From a virus, in IMG/VR virus record IMGVR_UViG_3300032085_000333, positions 1-33,722 of that record: a DNA stretch of 33,722 nucleotides; one strand, written 5' to 3'. A program made the position numbers and the translations under genes. The notes beneath the pieces are model-generated. The model was not told the DNA's origin. It did no database searches and saw nothing but the letters and a program-made list of their open reading frames with translations. How positions within the stretch are numbered: position 1 is the stretch's first letter; every line of letters begins with the position of its first letter. This document shows positions 21,796 through 29,882 of the stretch, piece after piece.

Positions 21796-22794
21796 ATGGA
21801 TATAATAGAACTATTTATAGATGAAACAGATGAGGTATCAGGAATTGAAGCTATTAGCGTAGTAGAAAATCCAGCTATTGAATCAGACTTTATTGCATTA
21901 AAGAACCAAGAGTTTAAACTTGCAGAGGTTGATAAGGAAAAGCGTATTTTAATGGGTGCTGCTTTAATACCTAACAAACCAATTTACAGAACTAGTGGAG
22001 AACAAGAATATTATATTTACTTTTCTAAAGATACAGTACGTAAAGCAAGTGAATTATTCTTTATAAAAGGTAATCAAAACAATGCAACACTAGAACACCA
22101 ATTAGAACTTAAAGGATTAACTGCTGTTGAAAGTTGGATAGTAGAAAGTGAACAAGATAAAAGTAGAATGTACGACTTAGACGTACCTATTGGAACTTGG
22201 ATGGTATCTATGAAGGTTTTAAATGATGATGTTTGGAAACAAGTTAAAGAAGGTAAGGTAAAAGGCTTTTCAATAGAGGGTTATTTTGCTGACAAGTTAG
22301 AAAGACCAAACGAACCTAATAATCTATCTGAAATAGAAGATGAATATTTATTAGAGGAACTAAAAGAACTTCTACAAGAAGAACAATTAGAATCATATTC
22401 AGATTATCCTGATAGTGTTTCAAACAATGCTAAACGTGGTATTGAACTAAACGAAAAAGTAGGAAATAAGTGTGCTACACAGGTTGGAAAAGTAAGAGCG
22501 CAACAGTTAGCGAATAAAGAACCTATTAGCGAAGCAACCATAAAAAGAATGTTTAGTTACTTATCAAGAGCAGAGGTATATTATGATAAGGGTGATACAG
22601 AGTCTTGTGGTTATATATCTTATTTGTTATGGGGTGGAAAAAGTGCTAAATCTTGGGCTGAAAGTAAAATAAAAAAATTCGAAGGTATAGCTGATGAAGT
22701 TAACTTAGAAGCTCCTTGTTGGGAAGGATATGAAATGTATGGATGGAAAACTAAAAATGGTAAAAAAGTACCTAATTGCATACCTAAAAAATGA
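21796..22794 (+). CDS. XkdF-like prohead protease with C-terminal fusion
   Basis: The N-terminal part (about 45-165: ILMGAALIPNKPIYRTS, ATLEHQ with His101, LDVPIGTWMVSMKVLND, VKGFSIEGYF at 155-163) matches the XkdF-like prohead protease family, which trims scaffold and capsid during head maturation. An acidic linker (170-200) leads to a second domain at 203-293 (YPDSVSNNAKRGIELNEKVG, CATQVGKVRAQQL, SYLSRAEVYYDKGD, SYLLWGGKSAKSWAESKI), a module often fused to such proteins in phages and of unknown role. The location just before the scaffold and capsid genes supports the assignment. Confidence 0.75.
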   Translation: MDIIELFIDETDEVSGIEAISVVENPAIESDFIALKNQEFKLAEVDKEKRILMGAALIPNKPIYRTSGEQEYYIYFSKDTVRKASELFFIKGNQNNATLEHQLELKGLTAVESWIVESEQDKSRMYDLDVPIGTWMVSMKVLNDDVWKQVKEGKVKGFSIEGYFADKLERPNEPNNLSEIEDEYLLEELKELLQEEQLESYSDYPDSVSNNAKRGIELNEKVGNKCATQVGKVRAQQLANKEPISEATIKRMFSYLSRAEVYYDKGDTESCGYISYLLWGGKSAKSWAESKIKKFEGIADEVNLEAPCWEGYEMYGWKTKNGKKVPNCIPKK

Positions 22795-23159
22795 GAAAAT
22801 ACAAAGAAAGAAATCCTAGTCCACAAAACGACAAAAGAGCGTGTATGTGCAAAGATGGTACTTACTCACGAAAGTGTTGTGATGGTAGTTATCAAGCACA
22901 AGGTATTGGAAACATTACTGGCGAATCTATGGCAGGTGTTTGGAATAGTTATTTGATAACCGCTTGTAGCGATGGTCATACTCACCACGCTCATATTCAC
23001 GATACTACTTTAACAGTAGGCAAAACTTACTATTTAAGTTTAGAAAACAATCACAATGAATGTTATACAATTACTTCAACACACCATTCAGAAGGAATAC
23101 ATATAAATTCAGCATCTATTGTCTATGATGATTGCGTAGAGTGTGAAGCAGCAAACTAA
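22791..23159 (+). CDS. Cys/His-rich virion-associated protein
   Basis: The 122-residue protein contains ACMCKDGTYSRKCCDGSYQA at 17-36 followed by QGIGNI, a pattern recurring in Bacteroidetes phage head regions, then a His-rich beta region (HTHHAHIHD) and a C-terminal CVEC. The clustered Cys and His could bind zinc or iron or form disulphides. It overlaps the protease stop (ATGA). A head or decoration role is inferred from location. Confidence 0.65.
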   Translation: MRKYKERNPSPQNDKRACMCKDGTYSRKCCDGSYQAQGIGNITGESMAGVWNSYLITACSDGHTHHAHIHDTTLTVGKTYYLSLENNHNECYTITSTHHSEGIHINSASIVYDDCVECEAAN

Positions 23160-23164
23160 AAATA

Positions 23165-23190
23165 TAACAAAACGTTAAATATATTATTAT
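23165..23190 (+). promoter_or_regulatory. Late promoter-like motif 4
   Basis: TAACAAAA at 23165-23172 and TTATTAT at 23184-23190 (one mismatch to TTATTGT), again 19 bases start to start. The ATG at 23206 is 15 bases further on. Confidence 0.65.
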
Positions 23191-23205
23191 AATAAAAAAC
23201 ACATT

Positions 23206-23589
23206 ATGAAACCAAGCATACATAAAATATTAGCAAAGTTAAATAAGGAAAAAATAGATTTAAGTTTAAAAGGATATACAACTAAAGTAACTATAACTGA
23301 TTTTTTTAAAAGACAAAGAGATAATGCTAGTATTATTAATGAAATAATTAGTAAAGGTCAAAAAATTTTTAATAAGTTAAATGATTTTGAATTAGAATTA
23401 AAATCAGCTCGTAGCGTAACGGATAGAGCTGAAATGGAAATTTCAAAATTAAAAAACACAATGAAAGAAAATGACATTGATACTTCTTCTTTAAACCAAA
23501 AAGAAAAACAAATAGCAAAAGATAGGCAACAAATAAATGAAATGCTAAAAGTAGTAGATTTACATAAAAAAAGAATACGTTCTTTATAA
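23206..23589 (+). CDS. Coiled-coil head-region protein, 127 aa
   Basis: A basic N-terminal 45 residues is followed by continuous heptads (about 50-125, including RAEMEISKLKNTMKEND and KEKQIAKDRQQINEML), a strong coiled-coil prediction. It sits between the protease and the scaffold-like protein and has its own late motif. It may be a scaffold or assembly cofactor; no family is recognised. Confidence 0.65.
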   Translation: MKPSIHKILAKLNKEKIDLSLKGYTTKVTITDFFKRQRDNASIINEIISKGQKIFNKLNDFELELKSARSVTDRAEMEISKLKNTMKENDIDTSSLNQKEKQIAKDRQQINEMLKVVDLHKKRIRSL

Positions 23590-23594
23590 AAATA

Positions 23595-23620
23595 TAACAA
23601 ACACATTTATAATTTATTGT
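23595..23620 (+). promoter_or_regulatory. Late promoter-like motif 5 (scaffold and capsid)
   Basis: TAACAAA at 23595-23601 and TTATTGT at 23614-23620, 19 bases start to start, then AATATAT and ATG at 23628 (7 bases). It drives the scaffold-like and capsid genes, whose transcript is closed by the strong hairpin at 25222. Confidence 0.75.
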
Positions 23621-23627
23621 AATATAT

Positions 23628-24245
23628 ATGAAAGCAACAGATATGTTAAACAAAGTAAAAGAACTTGTTGGGGTAGAATTATCCGAAGAAGTTAAGTTGG
23701 CTCAAGCCACATTAGAAAACGGTACTGTTATTGAAAGTGAATCTTTTGAAGCAGGAAGCGAAGTATTCATTGTAACAGAAGATGAAATGGTAGCTTTACC
23801 AATCGGAGAATACAAACTTGAAGATGGAGAAACTTTAATTGTAGAAGAAGAAGGAATTATTGCTTCTGTTGGTGCAGTTGAAGAAGAAGTTGAAGAAGAA
23901 GTAGAAGCCGCTGAAGACAAAAAAGAAGAAATGGAATATGCTACTAAAGCAGAACTTTCTGAAATTAAGGCAATGATTGACGAAATCAAAGCAATGATTG
24001 AACCTAAAGAAGAAATGAGCGAGGAAGTAGAATCTAATACTATTAAATCAGAGGAAACAACTACAAAAACGGTTTACGCATCAGAAGAAGAGGTTAAAGA
24101 AGAATTGTCTATTGAAACACCAGTAGAAAAAATTACTCATAACCCAGAGGCTGAAACAAAACCAAACTTAAACCTTTATGCGCAAAAAAGAAATTTAACT
24201 ACTGCGGATAGAGTACTACAAAAAATAGCAAACATTAAAAAATAA
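23628..24245 (+). CDS. Acidic scaffold-like protein, 205 aa
   Basis: The protein has a small N-terminal domain (1-85, with ENGTVIESESFEAGSEVFIV) followed by a very Glu-rich coiled-coil body (about 86-165, EEEVEEEVEAAEDKKEEMEY) and a basic C-terminal end. An acidic helical body with a basic tail is typical of scaffolding proteins, whose C-terminus binds the capsid shell. It sits directly before the major capsid gene and after the protease. No sequence family is decisive. Confidence 0.7.
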   Translation: MKATDMLNKVKELVGVELSEEVKLAQATLENGTVIESESFEAGSEVFIVTEDEMVALPIGEYKLEDGETLIVEEEGIIASVGAVEEEVEEEVEAAEDKKEEMEYATKAELSEIKAMIDEIKAMIEPKEEMSEEVESNTIKSEETTTKTVYASEEEVKEELSIETPVEKITHNPEAETKPNLNLYAQKRNLTTADRVLQKIANIKK

Positions 24246-24257
24246 ATAAATTAAATT

Positions 24258-25202
24258 ATGGCAACTACAACAAGTATTACAACTACTTATGCTGGAGAAT
24301 TTGCAGGAGAATATATTTCTGCTGCTCTTTTAAGTGGTTCAACTATTGAAAACGGTGGAATTACCGTAAAACCAAACGTAAAGTTTAAAGAAGTAATCAA
24401 AAAAGTATCTACTGACGATATCGTAAAAGATGCAGGATGTGACTTTGACCCCACTTCTACTATTACACTTACAGAAAGAGTTTTACAACCTGAATTTCAG
24501 CAAGTAAATTTACAATTATGTAAAAAAGATTTCCAAAATGATTGGGATGCAATTTCTATGGGATATTCTGCATTTGACAGTTTACCTCCTTCATTTTCTG
24601 ATTTCTTAATCTCTCACGTTGCTTCTAAAGTAGCACAGAGAACTGAAACATCTATTTGGGAAGGTACAACAGCAACTAATGGACAGTTTGATGGATTAAC
24701 TACTTTACTTGATGCAGATGCTGCTCACACAGGTGGTTCTAAAATTGCAGGGAGTGCAGCAATTGGTGCTGCTTCTACAGTTATCACGGAATTAGGTTCT
24801 ATTGTAGATGCAATCAATTCAAATATCTACGGAAGTGAAGATTTAAATATCTATATTTCTCAAAATATTGCACGTGCTTACGTAAGAGCATTAGGAGGAT
24901 TTGGTGCAGCAGGATTAGGTGCAGCAGGTACTAACGCAATGGGTACTCAATGGTGGAATAACGGAAGTTTATCATTTGATGGAGTTAAATTATTCGTAGC
25001 AAACGGATTAGCGGATAACACAGCTATCGCTGCTGAAAAATCTAACTTATTCTTTGGTACTGGTTTATTAGCAGACCACAATGAAGTAAAAGTTATTGAT
25101 ATGGCTGACATTGATGGTTCTCAAAATGTAAGAGTTGTAATGAGATTTACAGCAGGTGTACAATACGGAATTGTAGAAGATATCGTATCTTACGGAATCT
25201 AA
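24258..25202 (+). CDS. Major capsid protein
   Basis: The 314-residue protein has no Cys-rich or coiled regions and reads as an HK97-fold capsid of the Bacteroidetes siphophage type: LTERVLQPEFQQVNLQLCKKDF (72-93), WDAISMGYSAF, SHVASKVAQRTETSIWEGT (about 119-137), an Ala/Gly-rich loop (GGFGAAGLGAAGTNAMG), and a strand-rich C-terminus ending VVMRFTAGVQYGIVEDIVSYGI. It follows the scaffold gene and is followed by a strong terminator, as expected for the most abundant virion protein. Codon choice looks more uniform than in the early genes. Confidence 0.85.
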   Translation: MATTTSITTTYAGEFAGEYISAALLSGSTIENGGITVKPNVKFKEVIKKVSTDDIVKDAGCDFDPTSTITLTERVLQPEFQQVNLQLCKKDFQNDWDAISMGYSAFDSLPPSFSDFLISHVASKVAQRTETSIWEGTTATNGQFDGLTTLLDADAAHTGGSKIAGSAAIGAASTVITELGSIVDAINSNIYGSEDLNIYISQNIARAYVRALGGFGAAGLGAAGTNAMGTQWWNNGSLSFDGVKLFVANGLADNTAIAAEKSNLFFGTGLLADHNEVKVIDMADIDGSQNVRVVMRFTAGVQYGIVEDIVSYGI

Positions 25203-25221
25203 TAAAAAGATTAACTAACTT

Positions 25222-25263
25222 AAAGGGTGGGTAAGCCGAATTTGTGCCTACCTACCCTTTTTT
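25222..25263 (+). terminator. Strong rho-independent terminator after capsid gene
   Basis: A 12-bp stem (25222-25233 with 25249-25260, one G-T pair) with a 15-base loop is followed by TTT. It ends the scaffold-capsid transcript. No late motif is seen between it and the next ATG at 25277, so downstream genes up to 25825 rely on read-through or on a promoter that I cannot see. Confidence 0.9.
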
Positions 25264-25276
25264 AATATAAAAAACT

Positions 25277-25825
25277 ATGGCTTGTGATTTAACTAGAGGG
25301 CGTAAAGAACCGTGCAAAGATGTAGTAGGTGGTCTTAAAGCTGTTTATTTTACTGATTTCGGAGATTATGGAACGGTAACAGAAACAGACGATGAGATTA
25401 CTGATATGACAGGGACTTTTACTGCTTTTAAATATGAATTAAAAGGAAATAGTAGCTTTGAACAGGCTATTACTTCTTCACGTGAAAACGGAACGACTTT
25501 CTTTGACCAAACTTTAACACTTACTTTGAAAAAATTAAGTAAAGAAGATAACAAAGAATTGAAACTATTAGCTTACGGTAGACCTCACGTTGCAGTTGAA
25601 GATTACAACGGTAATGTATTTGTAATGGGTCTTGAACACGGAGCGGAAGTAACAGGAGGAACTGTTTCTACAGGAGCTGCAATGGCTGACTTATCAGGAT
25701 ATACTTTAACGCTAAATGCACAAGAGTTAAAACCTGCTAACTTTGTTAATGCACCAACTGCTGCTGACCCATTCGCAGGAATGAGTAGCGCAACTGTAAC
25801 TGTTACAGAAGGTACAAACTCTTAA
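25277..25825 (+). CDS. Putative major tail tube protein
   Basis: The 182-residue protein begins ACDLTRGRKEPCKDVVGGLK, a conserved start in Bacteroidetes phages, followed by a beta-rich core with FEQAITSSRENGTTFFDQTL and a C-terminal GGTVSTGAAMADLSGYTLTL...ELKPANFV. The glycine-rich loop, long strands and ending with ...L..QE..PA..V fit tail tube (gpV-type) proteins. It sits between the capsid and portal genes, which is unusual for a tube protein, so a head-decoration role is an alternative. Confidence 0.6.
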   Translation: MACDLTRGRKEPCKDVVGGLKAVYFTDFGDYGTVTETDDEITDMTGTFTAFKYELKGNSSFEQAITSSRENGTTFFDQTLTLTLKKLSKEDNKELKLLAYGRPHVAVEDYNGNVFVMGLEHGAEVTGGTVSTGAAMADLSGYTLTLNAQELKPANFVNAPTAADPFAGMSSATVTVTEGTNS

Positions 25826-25848
25826 ACCGAGTTTTATTTTGATAAATT

Positions 25849-25874
25849 AGGGGGCTTTATGCCCTCTTTTTTTT
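25849..25874 (+). terminator. Rho-independent terminator after tube-like gene
   Basis: A 7-bp stem, AGGGGGC (25849-25855) with GCCCTCT (25861-25867) including one G-T pair, encloses a TTTAT loop and is followed by a run of T. A late motif begins 11 bases downstream. Confidence 0.85.
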
Positions 25875-25884
25875 GCTTTATAAA

Positions 25885-25910
25885 TAACAAAAATCAAATA
25901 ATATTATTGT
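25885..25910 (+). promoter_or_regulatory. Late promoter-like motif 6 (portal unit)
   Basis: TAACAAAA at 25885-25892 and TTATTGT at 25904-25910, 19 bases start to start, then ATATAT and ATG at 25917. It is placed directly after a terminator, as a promoter should be. Confidence 0.8.
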
Positions 25911-25916
25911 ATATAT

Positions 25917-26258
25917 ATGATAGTATTAGAAGAAAGTGCATCAGCACAAACAATCAATTTTATACCTAGACAATTTGTAAGCGGAAATACTTATAATGTA
26001 ACTATTGTAAATGAAACTACAAATACAGAGGTATATAATCAAGATACAACTGAAATAACAGAACACTTATATCATAATCAATATAGTGCGGTGTTTCCAG
26101 TAAAGCAAGATATAACTTACACAATAACGGTAACAGGAAGTGAAGTAGTATATAAGGATAAAATCTTTTGTACTAATGAATCAGATGTTACTTCTTATAG
26201 CGTAAACGAAGGTGCATACATTTTCAATGATACAGATAACGAATTTATTACATTATAA
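25917..26258 (+). CDS. Small beta-rich structural protein, 113 aa
   Basis: The protein reads as alternating strands with Thr/Val/Ile (SGNTYNVTIVNETTNTEVY, then YTITVTGSEVVYKDKIFCT). This layout is common in Bacteroidetes phage genes before the portal. It overlaps the portal start by one base. A head-surface or joining role is inferred. It is the first gene of the portal transcript. Confidence 0.6.
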   Translation: MIVLEESASAQTINFIPRQFVSGNTYNVTIVNETTNTEVYNQDTTEITEHLYHNQYSAVFPVKQDITYTITVTGSEVVYKDKIFCTNESDVTSYSVNEGAYIFNDTDNEFITL

Positions 26259-27997
26259 TGGATAACTTACATATAGTTAATTTAGCTTCATATAATAGAC
26301 CTAAAATAAGCGAGGATAAAAACCGTGAATGGGTAGAGTATGGAGAAAATAACGACTACTATTCTTATTTGATTAATCTTTACACAGAATCAACTACAAA
26401 CAATGCTATTATAAATGGTATTAGTAATATGATTTACGGTAAAGGTTTAGATGCTTTAGATAGCAATAGAAAACCAAACGAATACGCTTCAATGCGTTCT
26501 ATATTTTCTGATAGTTGTTTAAGAAAAATATCACTTGATTTAAAACTATTAGGAGAAGGTTCTATACAGGTTCTTTACAAGGATAAAAAAGTAGTAAAAG
26601 GAGAACACTTTCCACGTCAAACATTACGAGCAGAAAAATGTAATGAAGATGGTGAAATAGAAGCATACTATTACTATCACGATTGGGCAAACCTCAAAAG
26701 AAGTGATACACCAAAAAGAATAGCAGCATTTGGATTTGGTAACGGTACTGAACCAGAGATAAAAATTATTAAAAAATACGTTTCAGGATATGATTACTAC
26801 TGTCCTGTAGATTATCAAGGTGGTTTAGCTTATGCAGAACTAGAAAGTGAGGTATCTGATTACCTTATAAACGATGTACAAAACGGTTTTAGTGGTACTA
26901 AGGTAGTAAACTTCAATAACGGAGTACCTGACCAAGAAAAACAAATACAAGTCAAAAACGATGTAATGCGTAAATTGACTGGTGCAAGAGGTGAAAAGGT
27001 AGTAATTGCATTTAACAACAATGCAGAATCAAAAACAACAGTTGACGATATACCATTAAACGATGCACCTCAACACTATGAATATCTTTCAAATGAATGT
27101 TCAAATAAGTTAATTGTAGCACACAGGGTAACAAGTCCTTTACTTTTAGGAATTAGAACTGAAAACAATGGTTTAGGCTCTAATGCAGACGAAATAAAGA
27201 CCGCTGCGCTACTTTTTGACAATATAACTATAAAACCATACCAAGAACTAATTTGCGATGCCCTAGACGATATTTTGGCAATCAATGGAATTAGTTTAAA
27301 ACTTTACTTTAAGACTTTACAACCTTTAGCGTTTATTGAAACAGATAATGCTATTACAGACGAAGCTAGAGAAGAAGAAACAGGAGTAAAAGATGAACTA
27401 ACATTGTCTAAAGAAGAAAGTTTTGACGATGATGAAATGTTTGATTTGCTTAGCGAGTTTGGTGAAGAAGAAGATTTAGAAAATTGGGAATTAGTTGATG
27501 AAAGAGAAGTTGATTATGACCAAGAAGAAACATTAGATAAAATGATTGGTTTAGCTTCAACAGGAACTGCAAGACCAAATGCTAAAAGTGAACAAGATGG
27601 AGAAGCAGATAATATGCGTTTTAAAGTACGTTATCAATATGCACCATTAAAAACACAAGCAAATAGTAGAGAGTTTTGTAAGAAAATGGTAAGTGCTAAA
27701 AAGATTTATCGTAAAGAAGATATTACTCAAATGAGTACTAAAGCGGTAAATGCAGGTTGGGGATTAAGTGGAGCAGCTACTTATGATATTTGGTTATATA
27801 AAGGCGGTGGAGGTTGCCACCATTTTTGGATGCGTAAAACCTATATGGCTAAAGATGTACAACCTGATGCAACAAACCCAAACGCAGAAGTAAGCGTAAA
27901 CAAAGCAAAAAAGGAAGGTTTTAAACCTGAAACAAACGACCCTAAAGTGGCTAAACGACCAAAGGATATGCCCAATCAAGGATTTGTAAATAAATAA
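26258..27997 (+). CDS. Portal protein with C-terminal head-morphogenesis-like domain
   Basis: The 579-residue protein has a portal core in its first 370 residues: ENNDYYSYLINLYTESTTNNAIIN (30-53), KISLDLKLLGEGSIQVLY, a central segment with VPDQEKQIQVKNDVMRKLTGA, HRVTSPLLLGI near 290, and a stem-like helix beyond. It forms the dodecameric ring at the capsid vertex where the terminase docks. After an acidic linker (about 370-430), a separate domain at about 450-560 (RFKVRYQYAPLKTQANSREFC, GAATYDIWLYKGGGGCHHFW) with paired Cys/His resembles MuF-type or zinc-binding segments usually encoded as a separate gene. Location after the tube-like gene is unusual. Confidence 0.8.
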   Translation: MDNLHIVNLASYNRPKISEDKNREWVEYGENNDYYSYLINLYTESTTNNAIINGISNMIYGKGLDALDSNRKPNEYASMRSIFSDSCLRKISLDLKLLGEGSIQVLYKDKKVVKGEHFPRQTLRAEKCNEDGEIEAYYYYHDWANLKRSDTPKRIAAFGFGNGTEPEIKIIKKYVSGYDYYCPVDYQGGLAYAELESEVSDYLINDVQNGFSGTKVVNFNNGVPDQEKQIQVKNDVMRKLTGARGEKVVIAFNNNAESKTTVDDIPLNDAPQHYEYLSNECSNKLIVAHRVTSPLLLGIRTENNGLGSNADEIKTAALLFDNITIKPYQELICDALDDILAINGISLKLYFKTLQPLAFIETDNAITDEAREEETGVKDELTLSKEESFDDDEMFDLLSEFGEEEDLENWELVDEREVDYDQEETLDKMIGLASTGTARPNAKSEQDGEADNMRFKVRYQYAPLKTQANSREFCKKMVSAKKIYRKEDITQMSTKAVNAGWGLSGAATYDIWLYKGGGGCHHFWMRKTYMAKDVQPDATNPNAEVSVNKAKKEGFKPETNDPKVAKRPKDMPNQGFVNK

Positions 27998-28000
27998 GAA

Positions 28001-28504
28001 ATGGCAGAAGCATTATTAATAACTAGAAAAGACGTAGTAAAGTTTACTGCAATGAATGGTAATGTAGATACTGATAAATTTATTCAGTATGTAAAGATTG
28101 CTCAAGACGTACATATTCAAAATTATGTAGGAACTGAACTTTTAAAGGCTATTCAAACTAAAATTACAAATAGTACATTAACAGGAGATTATTTAAGCCT
28201 TGTAACGGACTATATAAAGCCTATGCTGATACATTGGGCAATGGTTGAATACTTACCCTTTGCAGCATATACAATCGCTAATAAGGGCGTTTATAAGCAT
28301 AGTTCAGAAAACTCTGAAAACGTATCAAAAGAGGAAGTGGATTTCTTAATGGAAAAGGAACGTGATATTGCACAATATTATACAGATAGATTTATATCTT
28401 ATATGAGTTTTAATGCAAGTTCAAAGTTTCCTGAATACTACACAAATAATAACGAGGATGTATATCCTGATAAAGATGCAAGTTTTGAAGGATGGGTGCT
28501 TTAA
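28001..28504 (+). CDS. Head-tail adaptor-like protein (DUF6712-like)
   Basis: The 167-residue helical protein reads ITRKDVVKFTAMNGNVDTDK at the start, HIQNYVGTELLKAIQTKI at 38-55, and YIKPMLIHWAMVEYLPFAAY at 71-90, then NVSKEEVDFLMEKERDIAQYY. This is the pattern of the DUF6712 family found beside portal genes in Bacteroidetes phages and resembling gp6-type connectors. It begins 3 bases after the portal stop. Confidence 0.7.
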   Translation: MAEALLITRKDVVKFTAMNGNVDTDKFIQYVKIAQDVHIQNYVGTELLKAIQTKITNSTLTGDYLSLVTDYIKPMLIHWAMVEYLPFAAYTIANKGVYKHSSENSENVSKEEVDFLMEKERDIAQYYTDRFISYMSFNASSKFPEYYTNNNEDVYPDKDASFEGWVL

Positions 28505-28608
28505 AATATAAACCAAAACAGGAAAACGTGAATAAGTTAAAACAGTACTTAGCTTATATAACAAAAACCAAAAAAAGTAATTGTAATAATATAAATAACA
28601 TTAAATGA
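28492..28608 (+). CDS. Small basic ORF, 38 aa
   Basis: A 38-codon ORF overlaps the adaptor gene end by 13 bases and the next start by 4 (ATGA). The peptide is Lys/Asn-rich (MGALKYKPKQENVNKLKQYL). Late motif 7 lies inside it, so it is transcribed only from upstream. It could be a real gene or only a translational link between neighbours. Confidence 0.4.
   Translation: MGALKYKPKQENVNKLKQYLAYITKTKKSNCNNINNIK
28559..28584 (+). promoter_or_regulatory. Late promoter-like motif 7 (fibre unit)
   Basis: TAACAAAA at 28559-28566 and TAATTGT at 28578-28584 (one mismatch), 19 bases start to start. The next ATG at 28605 is 20 bases further on. It should drive the tail-fibre genes. Confidence 0.65.
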
Positions 28609-28772
28609 GTTGGGGTTCTATTTATTCTGTTTCTTGGTGGGGAAACACAAACGAAGCAAATGGTTGGGGTATTGTTTATCCTTTTGATGCTGATAAATCA
28701 TATTTTACAGCAGATAATACATTAGTAACATCAGATACAACTCTATATAAAGCAGACGCAACAGAATTTTAA
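28605..28772 (+). CDS. Small aromatic fibre-region protein, 55 aa
   Basis: The ORF reads MSWGSIYSVSWWGNTNEANGW, then YFTADNTLVTSDTTLYKADA. Trp/Gly/Tyr-rich small proteins of this kind occur next to fibre genes in Bacteroidetes phages. It follows late motif 7 and precedes the fibre-like gene by 10 bases. Role unknown; a fibre-associated protein is likely. Confidence 0.6.
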   Translation: MSWGSIYSVSWWGNTNEANGWGIVYPFDADKSYFTADNTLVTSDTTLYKADATEF

Positions 28773-28782
28773 ACAATAAAAA

Positions 28783-29283
28783 ATGGCACAACAACAAATA
28801 AATATCGGAGCTACTGCTAACGATGGCACAGGTGACCCGTTAAGAACTGCCTTTGACAAGGTGAATGATAACTTTACAGAACTTTACTCAGATGATGCAG
28901 GTGATGTAGGAAGTATTATTGCAGGAAGTGGGATAGCAGTAGACCAAGCAACAGGAGATGTAACGGTAAGTGTTGCAACAGATGGTATTGATTATGCTAA
29001 ACTAGGAGCAGAATTTACAACAAGCGCAGCAGTAACAACTGCCTTAGATTTTAGTGCAGCACAAATATTTACTAAGACTATGACTGCTGACACTACTTTT
29101 ACTTATTCAAATGTAGGTATTGGAATGGTTAAAGACTTTATCTTAACAGGAGCATTTGTACCTACTTTCCCAGCAGGGACAAAAACAGTAGCAGGAACGT
29201 ATGATGGTTCTGTATCTAACTTAATTCAAATAGTCGCAGTAGCAAGTGGAGATTACTGGATGTCAATTTCAAAAGCACAATAA
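28783..29283 (+). CDS. Tail fibre-like protein, 166 aa
   Basis: The protein starts INIGATANDGTGDPLRTAFD (6-25) with KVNDNFTELYSD, the N-terminal attachment motif found in many marine phage fibres and spikes. The rest is Gly/Thr/Ala/Val-rich beta structure typical of trimeric fibres. It likely forms the anchor for the longer fibre encoded downstream. Confidence 0.7.
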   Translation: MAQQQINIGATANDGTGDPLRTAFDKVNDNFTELYSDDAGDVGSIIAGSGIAVDQATGDVTVSVATDGIDYAKLGAEFTTSAAVTTALDFSAAQIFTKTMTADTTFTYSNVGIGMVKDFILTGAFVPTFPAGTKTVAGTYDGSVSNLIQIVAVASGDYWMSISKAQ

Positions 29284-29284
29284 A

Positions 29285-29869
29285 ATGAAAGCAAAAGATT
29301 TCAACGGTCAAATAAAAACTTGGAGAAAACTACCAGATGTTTGGGAAGATGAAAATGGGGTACACTTAAACTTTAGAAAAGCTAACCACGCTTCTTTTGG
29401 GTTTTACGATGTAGTTACGCCAACTTATGACAGTATTAGTCAGAGGTTAGGTGCTATTGAATTTGATAGCGAAAACGAAGTATTTACTTATCCTGTAATA
29501 GATATTGATTTTGCTTCTACTTATGAGGTGCAAACGCCAATAGTAGACGATAATGGTGATGCTGTTTTAGATGAAGATGGAGAACCAACTTACAACGTTA
29601 CAACTGAAAATACTTATAAGATTGACGAACTAAAGTCTAGTAAGAAGAAAGCAGTAAATGAAGAAGCAGGGAGATTACTAAAGCCAACTGATTGGTATGT
29701 TATTAGAAAGTCTGAAAGAGATATTGATATCCCTACAGATATAGCTACCGAAAGAGCGGATATTATAACAAAGGCTAATGGATTTGTAGATGCTATTGAT
29801 GCACTAGAAACCGTAGAAAGCGTGTTAAGATATACGTTTGATTACTACCCAAGTGAAGATTTAGTATAA
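29285..29869 (+). CDS. Tail-fibre-associated protein (DUF4376-like C-terminus)
   Basis: The 194-residue protein begins MKAKDFNGQIKTWRKLPDVW and HLNFRKANHASFGFYDVVTP. The second half (KIDELKSSKKKAVNEEAGRL, LLKPTDWYVIRKSERD) has the helix and TDWYVIRK pattern seen at the C-terminus of fibre-associated proteins. I start at 29285 (ATG two bases after the preceding stop) rather than at an upstream non-ATG codon. It may be a fibre assembly protein. Confidence 0.65.
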   Translation: MKAKDFNGQIKTWRKLPDVWEDENGVHLNFRKANHASFGFYDVVTPTYDSISQRLGAIEFDSENEVFTYPVIDIDFASTYEVQTPIVDDNGDAVLDEDGEPTYNVTTENTYKIDELKSSKKKAVNEEAGRLLKPTDWYVIRKSERDIDIPTDIATERADIITKANGFVDAIDALETVESVLRYTFDYYPSEDLV

Positions 29870-29882
29870 TTTAATTTAAGAT

